The translations under genes and the position numbers were made by a program. Of a stretch of DNA of 46,625 bases, positions 32,381-41,185 are shown piece by piece. The notes beneath the pieces are model-generated. The model saw only the letters and a list, made by a program, of their open reading frames with translations. It had not been told where the DNA came from and searched no databases. Source of the DNA: Actinomadura soli (lineage in GTDB: Bacteria > Actinomycetota > Actinomycetes > Streptosporangiales > Streptosporangiaceae). Numbering within the stretch: the stretch's first letter is position 1; each line of letters begins with the position of its first letter. The stretch covers positions 1 through 46,625 of the forward strand of contig NZ_VCKW01000036.1 of NCBI RefSeq assembly GCF_005889715.1. Reading direction: 5' to 3'.

Positions 32381-35300
32381 TCAGGCGGCGGGGACGGTCT
32401 CCAGGAGGGCGGCGAGCCCCTCCGCGTCCAGCAGGTCCGCCGGGCGGACGGTGACGTTGGCGCCGACGTAGTGGAAGGCCGCGCTGACCTGGCCGACGTC
32501 CACTCCCGCGAGTTCCGCCCACGCCATCCGGTACGCGGCGAGCTGCACGGACGCGAACCGGGCCTCCTCCCCGGACGGCGGCGAGCCGGTCTTCCAGTCG
32601 ACGACCTCGTAGCCGCCGTCGCCCGACCGCGACCGGAACACGGCGTCCATGCGCCCGCGGATCAGCCGGTCGCCGATGATGGTCTCGAACGGCACCTCGA
32701 TGTCGAGCGGCTCCCGCGACGCCCACTCCGACTCCTCGAACCGGGAGCGGAGCCGCGCGAGCTGCGCGTCGTCGGCGGCGCCTTCGTCGGCCGCGCCGGG
32801 GAGCTCGTCCGGGTCGAGGAGCCGCTGCTGCCCCCAGCGGCTCTCCAGCCAGGCGTGGAACGCGGTGCCGCGCCGCACGTAGGGGGCGGGTGGACGCGGC
32901 ATCGGGCGGCGGATCTGCCGGGCCAGCGCGGCCGGGTCGCGGGCCAGCGACACCAGCGACGACACCGACAGGTGCGGCGGCAGCTCGACGAGGAGCCCGT
33001 CGCCGCCGCGCCCCCGGTCGCGCTCGGCGAGCAGCAGCTCGACGTCGCGCGCCCACGCGGTCATGCGGCCCCGGTCGGCGTCGGACAGCCCGGCGTGCCC
33101 GGCCCAGTGCCGCGTCCGGCCGGACATCTCGTCCTCGACCATGCGGGCGGCCTCGACCACGGCCTCGTACCGTTCGCGGGACGTGACGTCGGAGCCGCCG
33201 CGGTCGCCGGGCGCGACGGGCCAGGCCGCCTCGTCGGGGTCGGCGAGCAGCGGGTTGGCGGTTCCCTCCTCGGGTGGGTCGGCCCACACGGCGACAGATC
33301 CCGCGCCCGCCGTGCAGACCGCGCGGATCTCGTCCAGGAACGGCGACGGCCCCAGCGGGCGTCCTGACGACCCCCACCAGTAGCCGGTGGCGATGAGCAG
33401 GCTGGACGCGCGCGTCACCGCGACGTAGGCGAGCCGCCGTTCCTCACGCAGGTCGCGCTCGGCGCACGCGTCGTCGAAGGCGGCGAGGTCGTCCTTCTCC
33501 AGCCCGTTCAGCGGCGGCAGGTCGGCGCGGTCGCCGCGCAGCATGAACGGCAGGACGCGCGGGTTCGCGGTCCAGCGGGTGGCGTTCTGCGGCGGCGACG
33601 GGAAGATCGACCCTTTGGCCGGGGCGCCGTTCTTCTGCGGGACGGACGACAGCCCGGGAACGACGACCACCGGCCATTCCAGCCCCTTGGACGCGTGGAC
33701 GGTGAGCAGCTTGACGCTGTTGGTCTCGCCGACCCGCCCGGCCTCCAGCCCGAACTCCTCCGTCTCGGCGGCCTTGAGGTAGGCGAGGAACGCGCCGAGC
33801 GTCGGGTCCTCGGCGTCGCCGGCGAACGTGGCGGCGGCGTCGATGAAGGCGTCGAGGTCGGCGCGGGCGGTGACGGGGTCGAGCCCGGACCGCGCGGCGA
33901 CCTCGATGTCGAGCCCGAGCGCGCGTTCCACCTCGCTGACGAGGTCGGGCAGCGGGAGCCCGACCTGCCCGCGGAGCGTGCGGAGCTCGTCGCGGAGGCG
34001 GCGGAGCCGCGCGCGGCCTTCGGGCGAGTAGGCGTCCGGCGGGCCGAGGTCGTCGAGCGCGTCGACGAGGCTCCCGGTCTCCTGGTTCAGCTCGCTGACG
34101 AGCTGCCGCAGCGGATCGTCGCCGGTCGCGCCGGTTTCGCCGGTTTCGCCGGTTTCGCTGTTCTCCTCCGTGCCGCCGGTTTCTGGCGGAGCGCCGTCCG
34201 GCGGGGTCTGCTCCAGCTGCTCCTTCTCCGGCGGTGTGATGTCGCGGGCGGCGTCCTGGGCGAGGGTGCGGGCCCGGCGGCCGAGGGCGACGAGGTCGCG
34301 CGGGCCGAGGCGCCAGCGCGGGCCGGTGAGCAGCCGGGCGAGGGACGCGCCCGCCGTCGGGTCGTGCATGACCCGCATCGTGGCGACGACGTCCTGCACC
34401 TCGGGGACGGTGAGGAGCCCGCCGAGCCCGACGACCTCGACCGGGATGCCGCGCGCCTCCAGCGCCCGCCTGATCAGCGGGAACTGCGACCGCTTCCGCG
34501 CGAGGACGGCGATGTCGGAGTACTCCAGCGCCGCGGCGCCCGGGTGCCGGCCGGGCGGCGGGCCGCCGTCCGGGGCCGTTTCGGGGTCGGCGGCCATGAG
34601 GCCGGCGATGCGGGCGGCGATGCGTTCGGCCTCGTCCTCGACGGTGTCGAACAGCGCGCATTCGACGCGTCCGCGGCCTTCCCGTCCCGCGCCGGGGATG
34701 AGCCGCGGCACGGACTTCGTCTCCGCCCGCAGCTCCTCCTGGATCTTGGCGGCCGCGTCCAGGATCTGCTCGCCGTTGCGGAACGACCGGCTGAGCTGGA
34801 CGACCGGCGCGGGCACCGGACGCCCCCCGGCAATGCCGGGCTGCAGAGGAAAGTCGTACGCGAACCGCAGCAGGTTCCCCGCGCTCGCGCCGCGCCACCC
34901 GTAGATGGACTGGCACGGGTCGCCCACCGCCGTCACCGGGTGCCCGCCCGTGAACAGCGACTTCAGCAGGACGAGCTGCGCCTGCGAGGTGTCCTGGTAC
35001 TCGTCCAGCAGGACGACCGAGAACCGTGACCGCTCGATCATCCCGACCTCGGGATGCTTGTAGGCGATCCGCGCCGCCAGGGCCATCTGGTCGCCGTGGT
35101 CCATGACCTCACGGTCGGCCTTGGCGCGCCCGTACGCCTCGATCAGCGGCATGAGCTGCTCCCGGACGGCCTGCTTGGCGAGGATGTCGCGCTGCGCCTT
35201 GAGCGGCTTCTTCACCACGGCGAACCGTTCGTCCAGCCATGTCCCGACCTTGCGGACGTCGTCGGCCGTCCGCAGATGCTCCGACAGGTCTCCGGCGAGT

Positions 35301-35821
35301 TCCATGACGGCCTTCGTCACAGTGTCGGGCTGCCATTCGACGCGGTCCATCGGCCCGTGGTAGGCGTCGACGGCGCGCGAGCAGAGCTGCCAGGCGACGG
35401 CCGGTGAGATCAGCCGCATCGTCGGTTCGAGCGCTTCGCGCAGGGCGTGGTCGCCGAAGAGCCGGGCCGCGTACGAGTGGTACGTCGACACCATCGGCTC
35501 GCCGTCGAACAGCGCTTCGCCGCCGAGCCGGTCCAGCTCGTCTCCGGGAAGCACCTCGCGCAGCTTGTCGAGCCGTTTCCGGACGCGGACGCCCAGCTCG
35601 GCGGCGGCCTTCCGCGTGAACGTGAGGCCGAGCACGCGCTCGGGCCGGACGAACCCGTTCGCGACCAGCCACACCACGCGCGCGGCCATCGTCTCGCTCT
35701 TGCCGGACCCGGCGCCCGCGATCACCGCCATGGGCGCCATCGGCGCCTCGATCACCCGGGCCTGCTCCTCCGTCGGCTCCGGGATCTCCAGCAGCCGGGC
35801 CAGCTCTCCCGGCGTGATCAC
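32381..35821 (-). CDS. adnB: AdnB: UvrD-like helicase with RecB-type nuclease domain
   Basis: 1146 residues. The N-terminal SF1 motor has Walker A AGAGSGKSETMAAR (about 35-48), LLDEYQDTSQ (near 273) and VTAVGDPCQSIYGWRGA; HASKGLEWPVV follows. A low-complexity insert (PPETGGTEENSETGETG, about 545-565) interrupts it. The C-terminal RecB-like nuclease shows FHAWLESRWG, DAVFRSRS...EVVDWKTG and VQLAAYRMAW, intact metal-binding and catalytic residues. In mycobacteria AdnA-AdnB is a heterodimeric ATP-driven end-resecting motor nuclease. GTG 35821 is the start, with GGGGGGAG 5 nt before it. It is downstream of adnA on the same strand with 151 bp between. Confidence 0.95.
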   Translation of the reverse strand: MITPGELARLLEIPEPTEEQARVIEAPMAPMAVIAGAGSGKSETMAARVVWLVANGFVRPERVLGLTFTRKAAAELGVRVRKRLDKLREVLPGDELDRLGGEALFDGEPMVSTYHSYAARLFGDHALREALEPTMRLISPAVAWQLCSRAVDAYHGPMDRVEWQPDTVTKAVMELAGDLSEHLRTADDVRKVGTWLDERFAVVKKPLKAQRDILAKQAVREQLMPLIEAYGRAKADREVMDHGDQMALAARIAYKHPEVGMIERSRFSVVLLDEYQDTSQAQLVLLKSLFTGGHPVTAVGDPCQSIYGWRGASAGNLLRFAYDFPLQPGIAGGRPVPAPVVQLSRSFRNGEQILDAAAKIQEELRAETKSVPRLIPGAGREGRGRVECALFDTVEDEAERIAARIAGLMAADPETAPDGGPPPGRHPGAAALEYSDIAVLARKRSQFPLIRRALEARGIPVEVVGLGGLLTVPEVQDVVATMRVMHDPTAGASLARLLTGPRWRLGPRDLVALGRRARTLAQDAARDITPPEKEQLEQTPPDGAPPETGGTEENSETGETGETGATGDDPLRQLVSELNQETGSLVDALDDLGPPDAYSPEGRARLRRLRDELRTLRGQVGLPLPDLVSEVERALGLDIEVAARSGLDPVTARADLDAFIDAAATFAGDAEDPTLGAFLAYLKAAETEEFGLEAGRVGETNSVKLLTVHASKGLEWPVVVVPGLSSVPQKNGAPAKGSIFPSPPQNATRWTANPRVLPFMLRGDRADLPPLNGLEKDDLAAFDDACAERDLREERRLAYVAVTRASSLLIATGYWWGSSGRPLGPSPFLDEIRAVCTAGAGSVAVWADPPEEGTANPLLADPDEAAWPVAPGDRGGSDVTSRERYEAVVEAARMVEDEMSGRTRHWAGHAGLSDADRGRMTAWARDVELLLAERDRGRGGDGLLVELPPHLSVSSLVSLARDPAALARQIRRPMPRPPAPYVRRGTAFHAWLESRWGQQRLLDPDELPGAADEGAADDAQLARLRSRFEESEWASREPLDIEVPFETIIGDRLIRGRMDAVFRSRSGDGGYEVVDWKTGSPPSGEEARFASVQLAAYRMAWAELAGVDVGQVSAAFHYVGANVTVRPADLLDAEGLAALLETVPAA
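34131..34159. repeat. 9-bp minisatellite inside adnB
   Basis: GCCGGTTTC is repeated in tandem three times (with partial copies on both sides), encoding Glu-Thr-Gly units. It lies in the insert between the helicase subdomains and is a likely site of length variation. Confidence 0.75.
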
Positions 35822-35972
35822 CCCACTCCCCCCGAGCTACTCCGCGACGAACATCCTGCCCGGCCTCGCCCAGGACGACGGGGCCAGCAGGAGCGTACAG
35901 AACACGGCTCGCCATCGCGCGCCCATACGGCGACGCGCCGCACGCCCGGCGCGCCGGACGGCCGACGGGCGG

Positions 35973-38900
35973 CTAGTCCCCGACCTGGCCACCTTCGTCG
36001 TGGACCGGGCAGCAGGAGCGTACGGGGCACGTCCGACACTTGTCGTTGGCCCTCGCCTGGAAGACGTCTCCGGCCATGCCGGTCGCGACGATCTCGACGA
36101 GCTTCTTGGGCCATTCGGGGTCGTCGTCCTCCGACGGAGGCGGCTGCTCCTGCTCGCGCGCCTTGGCGGTGAACGCGGCCTTGCCGACCTGGACGAGCTT
36201 GGCGCCGCCGGGCTCGATCAGCCCGTGCCGCTCGAACGCGCCGAGCATCACCGCGTACTGGTAGACGCCGAGCTGCGGGTGGCGGGCCAGGTCGTCCTTG
36301 GGGACGGCGGTCGAGGACGTCTTGATGTCGATGATGACGGCGCGGCCGTCCTCGTCGCGTTCGGCGCGGTCGATGCGGCCCTTGATGACGACGCGGCCGA
36401 GGTCGACCTTGAACGACTCCTCCAGCGCGACGACCTCGTTGGGGTTGTCGCGGTGCCAGGCGAGGAACTTGTCGACCATCCGGCCGGCCTGCTCGCGCTG
36501 CTTCTCGGAGTACCAGGAGCTGCGGAACTCCAGGTCGTTCCAGAGCTCGTCGAGCCGTTCGGCGACGTGGACCTCGCTGATGCCGTCGTCCGCGCCGGCG
36601 AGCTCGGCGACCGCGTGGATGACCTTGCCCATGGTGCTGTACTCGTTCGGCCCGCCCTCCTGCGCGCCTACCGCGGACGCGAGCAGCCAGCGCAGCCCGC
36701 ACGTCGTGAACGCCTCGACCTGGGACGGGGAGATCGTGATGGGCTCGTCCTCGGCGAACGCGGGCCCGGAGTCAGAAAGGGCGGTGATGGCGTACCAGTT
36801 CTCCGGTCTCGCTCCGCGCACGCCCGCGCGCGCTAGCCGCGCCAGGTGTCCGGCGGCGGCGCGCCGCAGCGGTTCCGGACGGGACGGGTCCGCGACCACG
36901 GAACGGAGGTCCGCCACCAGCGCGGACAGCGAAAGCCACCGAGTCTTCTCGTCCAGTTGCGATTGTTCGATGGCCCCTGGGAGCAGTTCGTTCAGGAACC
37001 GTGACGGCCGTTCCTCGGTGTCGTCGCCACCTACGGCCGTCACCACGAGCCGTTTCCGGGCTCGTGTTACGGCGACGTAGAACAGACGCCGTTCCTCGTC
37101 CAGCATTTTGGCGGCCATGGACGCACCGGCCGCAGCGTCTCCTTCTGGCTCGGCCCCGGCGGCGTGCTCCACCAGTTCTTCGATACCGAGCAGCGACCCA
37201 CCGAGCCGCACATCTGGCCAGACGCCCTCCTGGACACCGGCCACCACGACCACGTCCCATTCCAGTCCCTTGGAGCGGTGCGCAGTGAGGATCCGGACGG
37301 CTTCGCCCTCCGGCGACTGTTCGGCAAGGGTGTCACCGGCGATTTCCTGGGACGCGATGTTGTCGACGAACAATTCCGGCCCCGCCTGGGGAAGCCGGTC
37401 GACGAACCGCGCCGCATGGTCGAACAGCGCCACGACGGCGTCGAGGTCGCGGTCGGCCGCCGCGCCGCGCGTCCCGCCCTTGGCGCTCTGCTCCAGCAGC
37501 ACATCGGCTTGCCCGCTCTCCTGCCATACGGCCCACAGCACGTCCTCGGCACTACCGCCGTCGTGGACACTGCGCCGCGCCACATCGATGAGGTGCGCGA
37601 CCCGTTCGGCAGGCGCTCGCACCCTTTCGTGGACGAGAACAAGCTCGCGCGGGTCGTTCACCGCCGCGACCAGAAGCTCCCCTAGCGGACGCTGCCCTCC
37701 CGACAATTCCTCCAGGTCGCGCAATGCCCGCTTCAGGCGACGCATGGCCAGCGCGTCGGCGCCGCCTAGCGGACCCGTCAACAGGTCTTCTGCGACGACG
37801 TCGTCCAGGAAGCCTTTCTTCAACGCTGCCCGTAGCAGAACAAGGAATGGACGAACGGCGGGCTCACCGATGAGGGGAACCTCGTCACCCGCCACCACCA
37901 CGGGCACACCTGCCTGGGCCAGCGCACGCCGCAGCACCGGAACCTGACGGACGGCGCTGCGCACGAGAACCGCCATCCGCGACCAGGGAATGCCGTCCAG
38001 GAGGTGCGCGCGGCGCAACTCGTCCGCGACGAGCGCCGACTCCTGGCTCTCGGAGTCGGCGATCACGGCACGCACTTCGCCGTCCTCCAGCTCCTCCAGG
38101 GGGCGCAGCGCGCGGTGCTCGGCGGCCCCCGCCGACCCGGCGGGCAGGCGCCGGGCGATCCGCCGTGAGGCCGCCAGGATCTCGGGCCCCATCCGGCGGC
38201 ACGTCTGCAGCGCCACGACGGACGCAGGCTCGCCGTCCAATGTCCGGAATCGGTTCGGGAACTCTTGGATGCCCCGCACGTCGGCACCACGGAACCCGTA
38301 GATGGACTGATCGGGGTCGCCGACGACGATGAGGTCGCGGCCGTCGCCGGCGAGGAGATGCAGGAGGGCTTCCTGCGCGGGGTCGGTGTCCTGATATTCG
38401 TCCACGAACACGATGTCGTAGGCGTCCTGCTCCCGGATCCGGACTTCCTCGTCCGCGAGCATGCGGGCGGCCACGTGAATCAGCTCGCCGTAGTCGTACG
38501 TAGGGACGGGATCGAGCGCGAACCGATCCGCATACCGTTCCATGAATTCGCCTATCGCGGGCCAGTCGTCACGCCCGCGCACACGTCCGAGCGCAACGAG
38601 GTCGTCGCCGAAGACATCCCGCTCTGCCGCGCGCAAGGTGAAGTCACGCAGTTCTTCGGCGAACCCGCGTGTCGCCAGAGCGGCCCTCAACCGTTCCGGC
38701 CAGCCACGGGCACCGTCCGCCAGTTCGCCCTCCAGGAACCGCCGAACCTCCAGAAGCTGCTCCGGCCCCGACAGCAGCCGAGGCGCGGGCTCCTCGTCGA
38801 GGACGGCGTCCCGGCGGAGCAGCGCATAGGCGTAGCTGTGGAAGGTGAGGGCCAGCGGCGTGCGCGTCGTCCGGTGCAGGCGGCCGGTGATGCGCTGCCG

Positions 38901-39146
38901 CAACTCCCCCGCGGCCTTGCGGCTGAACGTCAGGACGAGGACGCGCTCCGGGTCCACGCCGCGGTTCTCGATGCGGTCGACGACGGCCTCGACGATCGTG
39001 GTCGTCTTCCCGGTGCCCGGCCCCGCCAGCACGAGCATCGGCCCGCCGGCATGCTCCACCACCCGCCGCTGCTGCTCGTCGAGCACGGGCGGGACGGCCC
39101 GCGCGGGACCCGCGCGGCGCACGAGACGGTAGGAAGCAGACGGCAC
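35973..39146 (-). CDS. adnA: AdnA: UvrD-like helicase with AddB/RecB-type Fe-S nuclease domain
   Basis: 1057 residues. Walker A LAGPGTGKTTT (41-50), VDEYQDTDPAQ (near 250), VVGDPDQSIYGFRGAD, TAHRSKGLEWD and late SF1 motifs are all intact, so this motor looks active. The C-terminal nuclease has VVIKGRIDRAERDEDGRAVIIDIKTSSTA (Asp/Lys catalytic residues) and the cysteine set of an AddB-type Fe-S nuclease: FTTCGLRWLL upstream plus CRTCPVRSCCPV at the end (C-x2-C-x5-C). The protein is AdnA, partner of AdnB, for double-strand-break end resection. GTG 39146 lacks a clear ribosome site, so the true start may be slightly downstream. Codons near 37-38 kb are less G/C-biased. Confidence 0.94.
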   Translation of the reverse strand: MPSASYRLVRRAGPARAVPPVLDEQQRRVVEHAGGPMLVLAGPGTGKTTTIVEAVVDRIENRGVDPERVLVLTFSRKAAGELRQRITGRLHRTTRTPLALTFHSYAYALLRRDAVLDEEPAPRLLSGPEQLLEVRRFLEGELADGARGWPERLRAALATRGFAEELRDFTLRAAERDVFGDDLVALGRVRGRDDWPAIGEFMERYADRFALDPVPTYDYGELIHVAARMLADEEVRIREQDAYDIVFVDEYQDTDPAQEALLHLLAGDGRDLIVVGDPDQSIYGFRGADVRGIQEFPNRFRTLDGEPASVVALQTCRRMGPEILAASRRIARRLPAGSAGAAEHRALRPLEELEDGEVRAVIADSESQESALVADELRRAHLLDGIPWSRMAVLVRSAVRQVPVLRRALAQAGVPVVVAGDEVPLIGEPAVRPFLVLLRAALKKGFLDDVVAEDLLTGPLGGADALAMRRLKRALRDLEELSGGQRPLGELLVAAVNDPRELVLVHERVRAPAERVAHLIDVARRSVHDGGSAEDVLWAVWQESGQADVLLEQSAKGGTRGAAADRDLDAVVALFDHAARFVDRLPQAGPELFVDNIASQEIAGDTLAEQSPEGEAVRILTAHRSKGLEWDVVVVAGVQEGVWPDVRLGGSLLGIEELVEHAAGAEPEGDAAAGASMAAKMLDEERRLFYVAVTRARKRLVVTAVGGDDTEERPSRFLNELLPGAIEQSQLDEKTRWLSLSALVADLRSVVADPSRPEPLRRAAAGHLARLARAGVRGARPENWYAITALSDSGPAFAEDEPITISPSQVEAFTTCGLRWLLASAVGAQEGGPNEYSTMGKVIHAVAELAGADDGISEVHVAERLDELWNDLEFRSSWYSEKQREQAGRMVDKFLAWHRDNPNEVVALEESFKVDLGRVVIKGRIDRAERDEDGRAVIIDIKTSSTAVPKDDLARHPQLGVYQYAVMLGAFERHGLIEPGGAKLVQVGKAAFTAKAREQEQPPPSEDDDPEWPKKLVEIVATGMAGDVFQARANDKCRTCPVRSCCPVHDEGGQVGD

Positions 39147-39239
39147 AACAGTTCATTGGAACAGATCACCGGGGCGGTTCTGACCACAACGCACGCATGT
39201 CGCCCAAGAAACGCCGCGGCAGGAGGCGGCGGAAGGGAA

Positions 39240-39590
39240 TCAGGACGGCTCCGCGCCCGGCCGCGTTCCCGCGTCCGCCCCGGTCTCCGGCCCCGTCCAG
39301 CGGGCGCGGGACATGTCGACGCGGCGGCCGTCCGGGCGCAGCGGCGTGCCCTCGGCGCGGTAGTGCTCGTGCGCCTCGATCTCGTGGCCGCTCGGCGGGC
39401 TGCCGTCCGCGCGGAGCACCCGCCACCACGGCACGGCGCCCCCGTACAGGGACATCACGCGCCCGACCTGGCGGGGGCCGCCCCGTCCGACCAGTTCGGC
39501 GACGTCGCCGTAGGCGAGGACACGGCCCGGCGGGATCCGCTCCACCGCGTCCAGGACGGCCTCGGCGTACTCATCGGGTTCAGACCACAT
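39240..39590 (-). CDS. alkyltransferase-like protein (ATL, MGMT homologue without cysteine)
   Basis: 116 residues. It aligns with the DNA-binding half of O6-alkylguanine-DNA alkyltransferases: IPPGRVLAYGDVAELVGRGGPRQVGRVM holds the helix-turn-helix and arginine finger region. At the active-site position PCHR, this protein reads PWWRVL, so it cannot accept alkyl groups. ATL proteins instead bind and flip alkylated guanines and hand them to nucleotide excision repair. It lies 93 bp upstream of adnA on the same strand, the Rv3204 position. ATG 39590 is the start. The C-terminal tail (GPETGADAGTRPGAEPS) is disordered. Confidence 0.88.
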   Translation of the reverse strand: MWSEPDEYAEAVLDAVERIPPGRVLAYGDVAELVGRGGPRQVGRVMSLYGGAVPWWRVLRADGSPPSGHEIEAHEHYRAEGTPLRPDGRRVDMSRARWTGPETGADAGTRPGAEPS

Positions 39591-39608
39591 CCGGTGATTC
39601 TCGCGGTC

Positions 39609-41174
39609 TCAAGGGGGCGGCAGGGGCGGCAACGCCCCCGGCGGCGGCCCGGACGCCCCCGGCCGCGACCCGGACGCCCACGGCGGCGGCCCAGACGGCC
39701 CGCCCTCCCCAGGCGGCGGTCCGCTCGGCCGGGGTGGCGGACCACCCGCCCCAGGCGGCGGACCATTCGGCCGGGGTGGCGGACCATTCGGCCGGGGTGG
39801 CGGACCGCTTCGTCCAGGCGGCGCCATCGCGCCGGGCGCGCCGTACGGCGGAGAATGCGGCGGCGGGCCACCAGCCTGCGTCCGTCCCAGGGGCGGGAAC
39901 GACCGGGGACCGCCACCCATGGGGAAACCCATCGCAGGCCCCGGGCCGAGCGGCGGACCACCGGCGAGGCGGGGATGGCGGCGGCGGAACGTGATCGCGA
40001 TCGCGCCGGCCGTGACCGTCCCGCCGATGCCGGCGAGCAGCAACCCGATGATCAGCGGCTGGACCCAGCCGGGACGCTCGATGACCTCGACCGGCCCCGG
40101 GTCCTCCGCCCCGAACCGCCGGCCGGACGGCTTTCCGGCGCGCTTGCCCGACCCGCCGGAGGAGGCCAGCGCATCGGCCGCCGACAGCGCGCGGCCCGCG
40201 TGGACCTCGCCGAACCCGATGTCGGCGTTGTAGCCGCCGGACGGCGCGTGCCGGGCGCTCTGGATCAGCGCCTGCGAGACCAGCGTCGGCGCCATCTTCG
40301 GGTGCTTCGCGCGGATCAGCGCGGCGATCCCGGACACGAGGGCGCTGGAGTCGCTCGTCCCGCCGCTGGAGAAGTACTTTCCGCCGGGGGACGCGACGGG
40401 AACGTCCACGCCGGGCGCGGACAGCAGCACCGAGTAGTTGCGGTTGGAGAACGGCGCGCGGGCGTGCCCGGGCTCGGTCGCGGCGACCGCGATGACGCCC
40501 GGATAGGACGCCGGGTAGGAGTACGGCGCGTACCCGTCGCCGTCGAGGGCGCCCGGGTCGTCGCCGTCGTTGCCGACCGCGGAGACCACGACGACGCCCC
40601 TGCCGACGGCGTACCCGATGGCGGCGCGCTCCTCCGGGACCTCCTCGTCCTTGCCGAGCGAGAGGTTGATGACGTCGGCGCCGTGGTCGGCGGCGTAGCG
40701 GATGCCGCGCGCCACGGCGGTGTCGGCCCGCTCGGACGTCCGGTAGCGGCGGTAGCTCGCGTCCTCCGGCTCGCCGATCGCCCGGATCGCGAGGATGCGG
40801 GACTCCGGCGCGACCCCGATGACACCGGAACCGCCTCCGGCGCCGTGGCCATGGCCCGCGATCAGGGACGCCATCCCGGTGCCGTGCCGCCGGACCGGCT
40901 TCGTCCCGGCGTCGACCTCGGCGAGCATGTTGGGCCCGGTGGTCACCGAGCCGACGAGATCGGCCTGCCCCGCGTCGACGCCCGAGTCGACGACCGCGAC
41001 CGTCACACCCTTGCCCTTGGTGATCCGCCACGCGGCGTCCATGCCGAGCATGTTCAGGATGGGCTTCTGCCGGTCGCGGACGATGTCGGCCTGCGCGGGC
41101 ACGGGCATCAGCCACGTCCCGCCCAACGCCGCCGCGAACACCGCCGCCACCACCCGCGCCCGGCGCCCTGGCAT
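39609..41174 (-). CDS. membrane-anchored subtilisin-like serine protease with proline-rich tail
   Basis: 521 residues. A signal peptide (about 1-29, ending AQA) is followed by an S8 catalytic domain with TVAVVDSGVD (Asp63), RRHGTGMASLIAG (His97) and the Ser in GGTSDSSALVSG (near 270; the usual GTSMAxP is altered). A C-terminal transmembrane helix (about 368-395) follows, and then a cytoplasmic Pro-Gly-Arg tail of GPPPRPNG units. The layout resembles mycosins of type VII secretion, but no ESX gene is in the window. ATG 41174 has GGGAG upstream and lies 11 nt after the partner gene, so they are one operon. Confidence 0.88.
   Translation of the reverse strand: MPGRRARVVAAVFAAALGGTWLMPVPAQADIVRDRQKPILNMLGMDAAWRITKGKGVTVAVVDSGVDAGQADLVGSVTTGPNMLAEVDAGTKPVRRHGTGMASLIAGHGHGAGGGSGVIGVAPESRILAIRAIGEPEDASYRRYRTSERADTAVARGIRYAADHGADVINLSLGKDEEVPEERAAIGYAVGRGVVVVSAVGNDGDDPGALDGDGYAPYSYPASYPGVIAVAATEPGHARAPFSNRNYSVLLSAPGVDVPVASPGGKYFSSGGTSDSSALVSGIAALIRAKHPKMAPTLVSQALIQSARHAPSGGYNADIGFGEVHAGRALSAADALASSGGSGKRAGKPSGRRFGAEDPGPVEVIERPGWVQPLIIGLLLAGIGGTVTAGAIAITFRRRHPRLAGGPPLGPGPAMGFPMGGGPRSFPPLGRTQAGGPPPHSPPYGAPGAMAPPGRSGPPPRPNGPPPRPNGPPPGAGGPPPRPSGPPPGEGGPSGPPPWASGSRPGASGPPPGALPPLPPP
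39757..39798. repeat. 21-bp tandem repeat in the protease tail
   Basis: GGCGGACCATTCGGCCGGGGT occurs twice in perfect tandem, with degenerate copies on both sides, encoding the Pro-rich GPPPRPN units. Copy number could vary between strains. Confidence 0.75.
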
Positions 41175-41185
41175 CCGCGCTCCCG

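Noticed and set aside
39151..39162. GTTC-ATTG-GAAC dyad upstream of adnA as a possible LexA/SOS box
   Set aside because: The half-sites are inverted relative to the actinobacterial SOS consensus (GAAC-N4-GTTC), so LexA binding is not supported.
39609..41174. Calling the subtilisin a true type VII (ESX) mycosin
   Set aside because: No EccB/C/D/E or WXG100 genes are in the window and the Ser motif is GTSDSS rather than the mycosin form.
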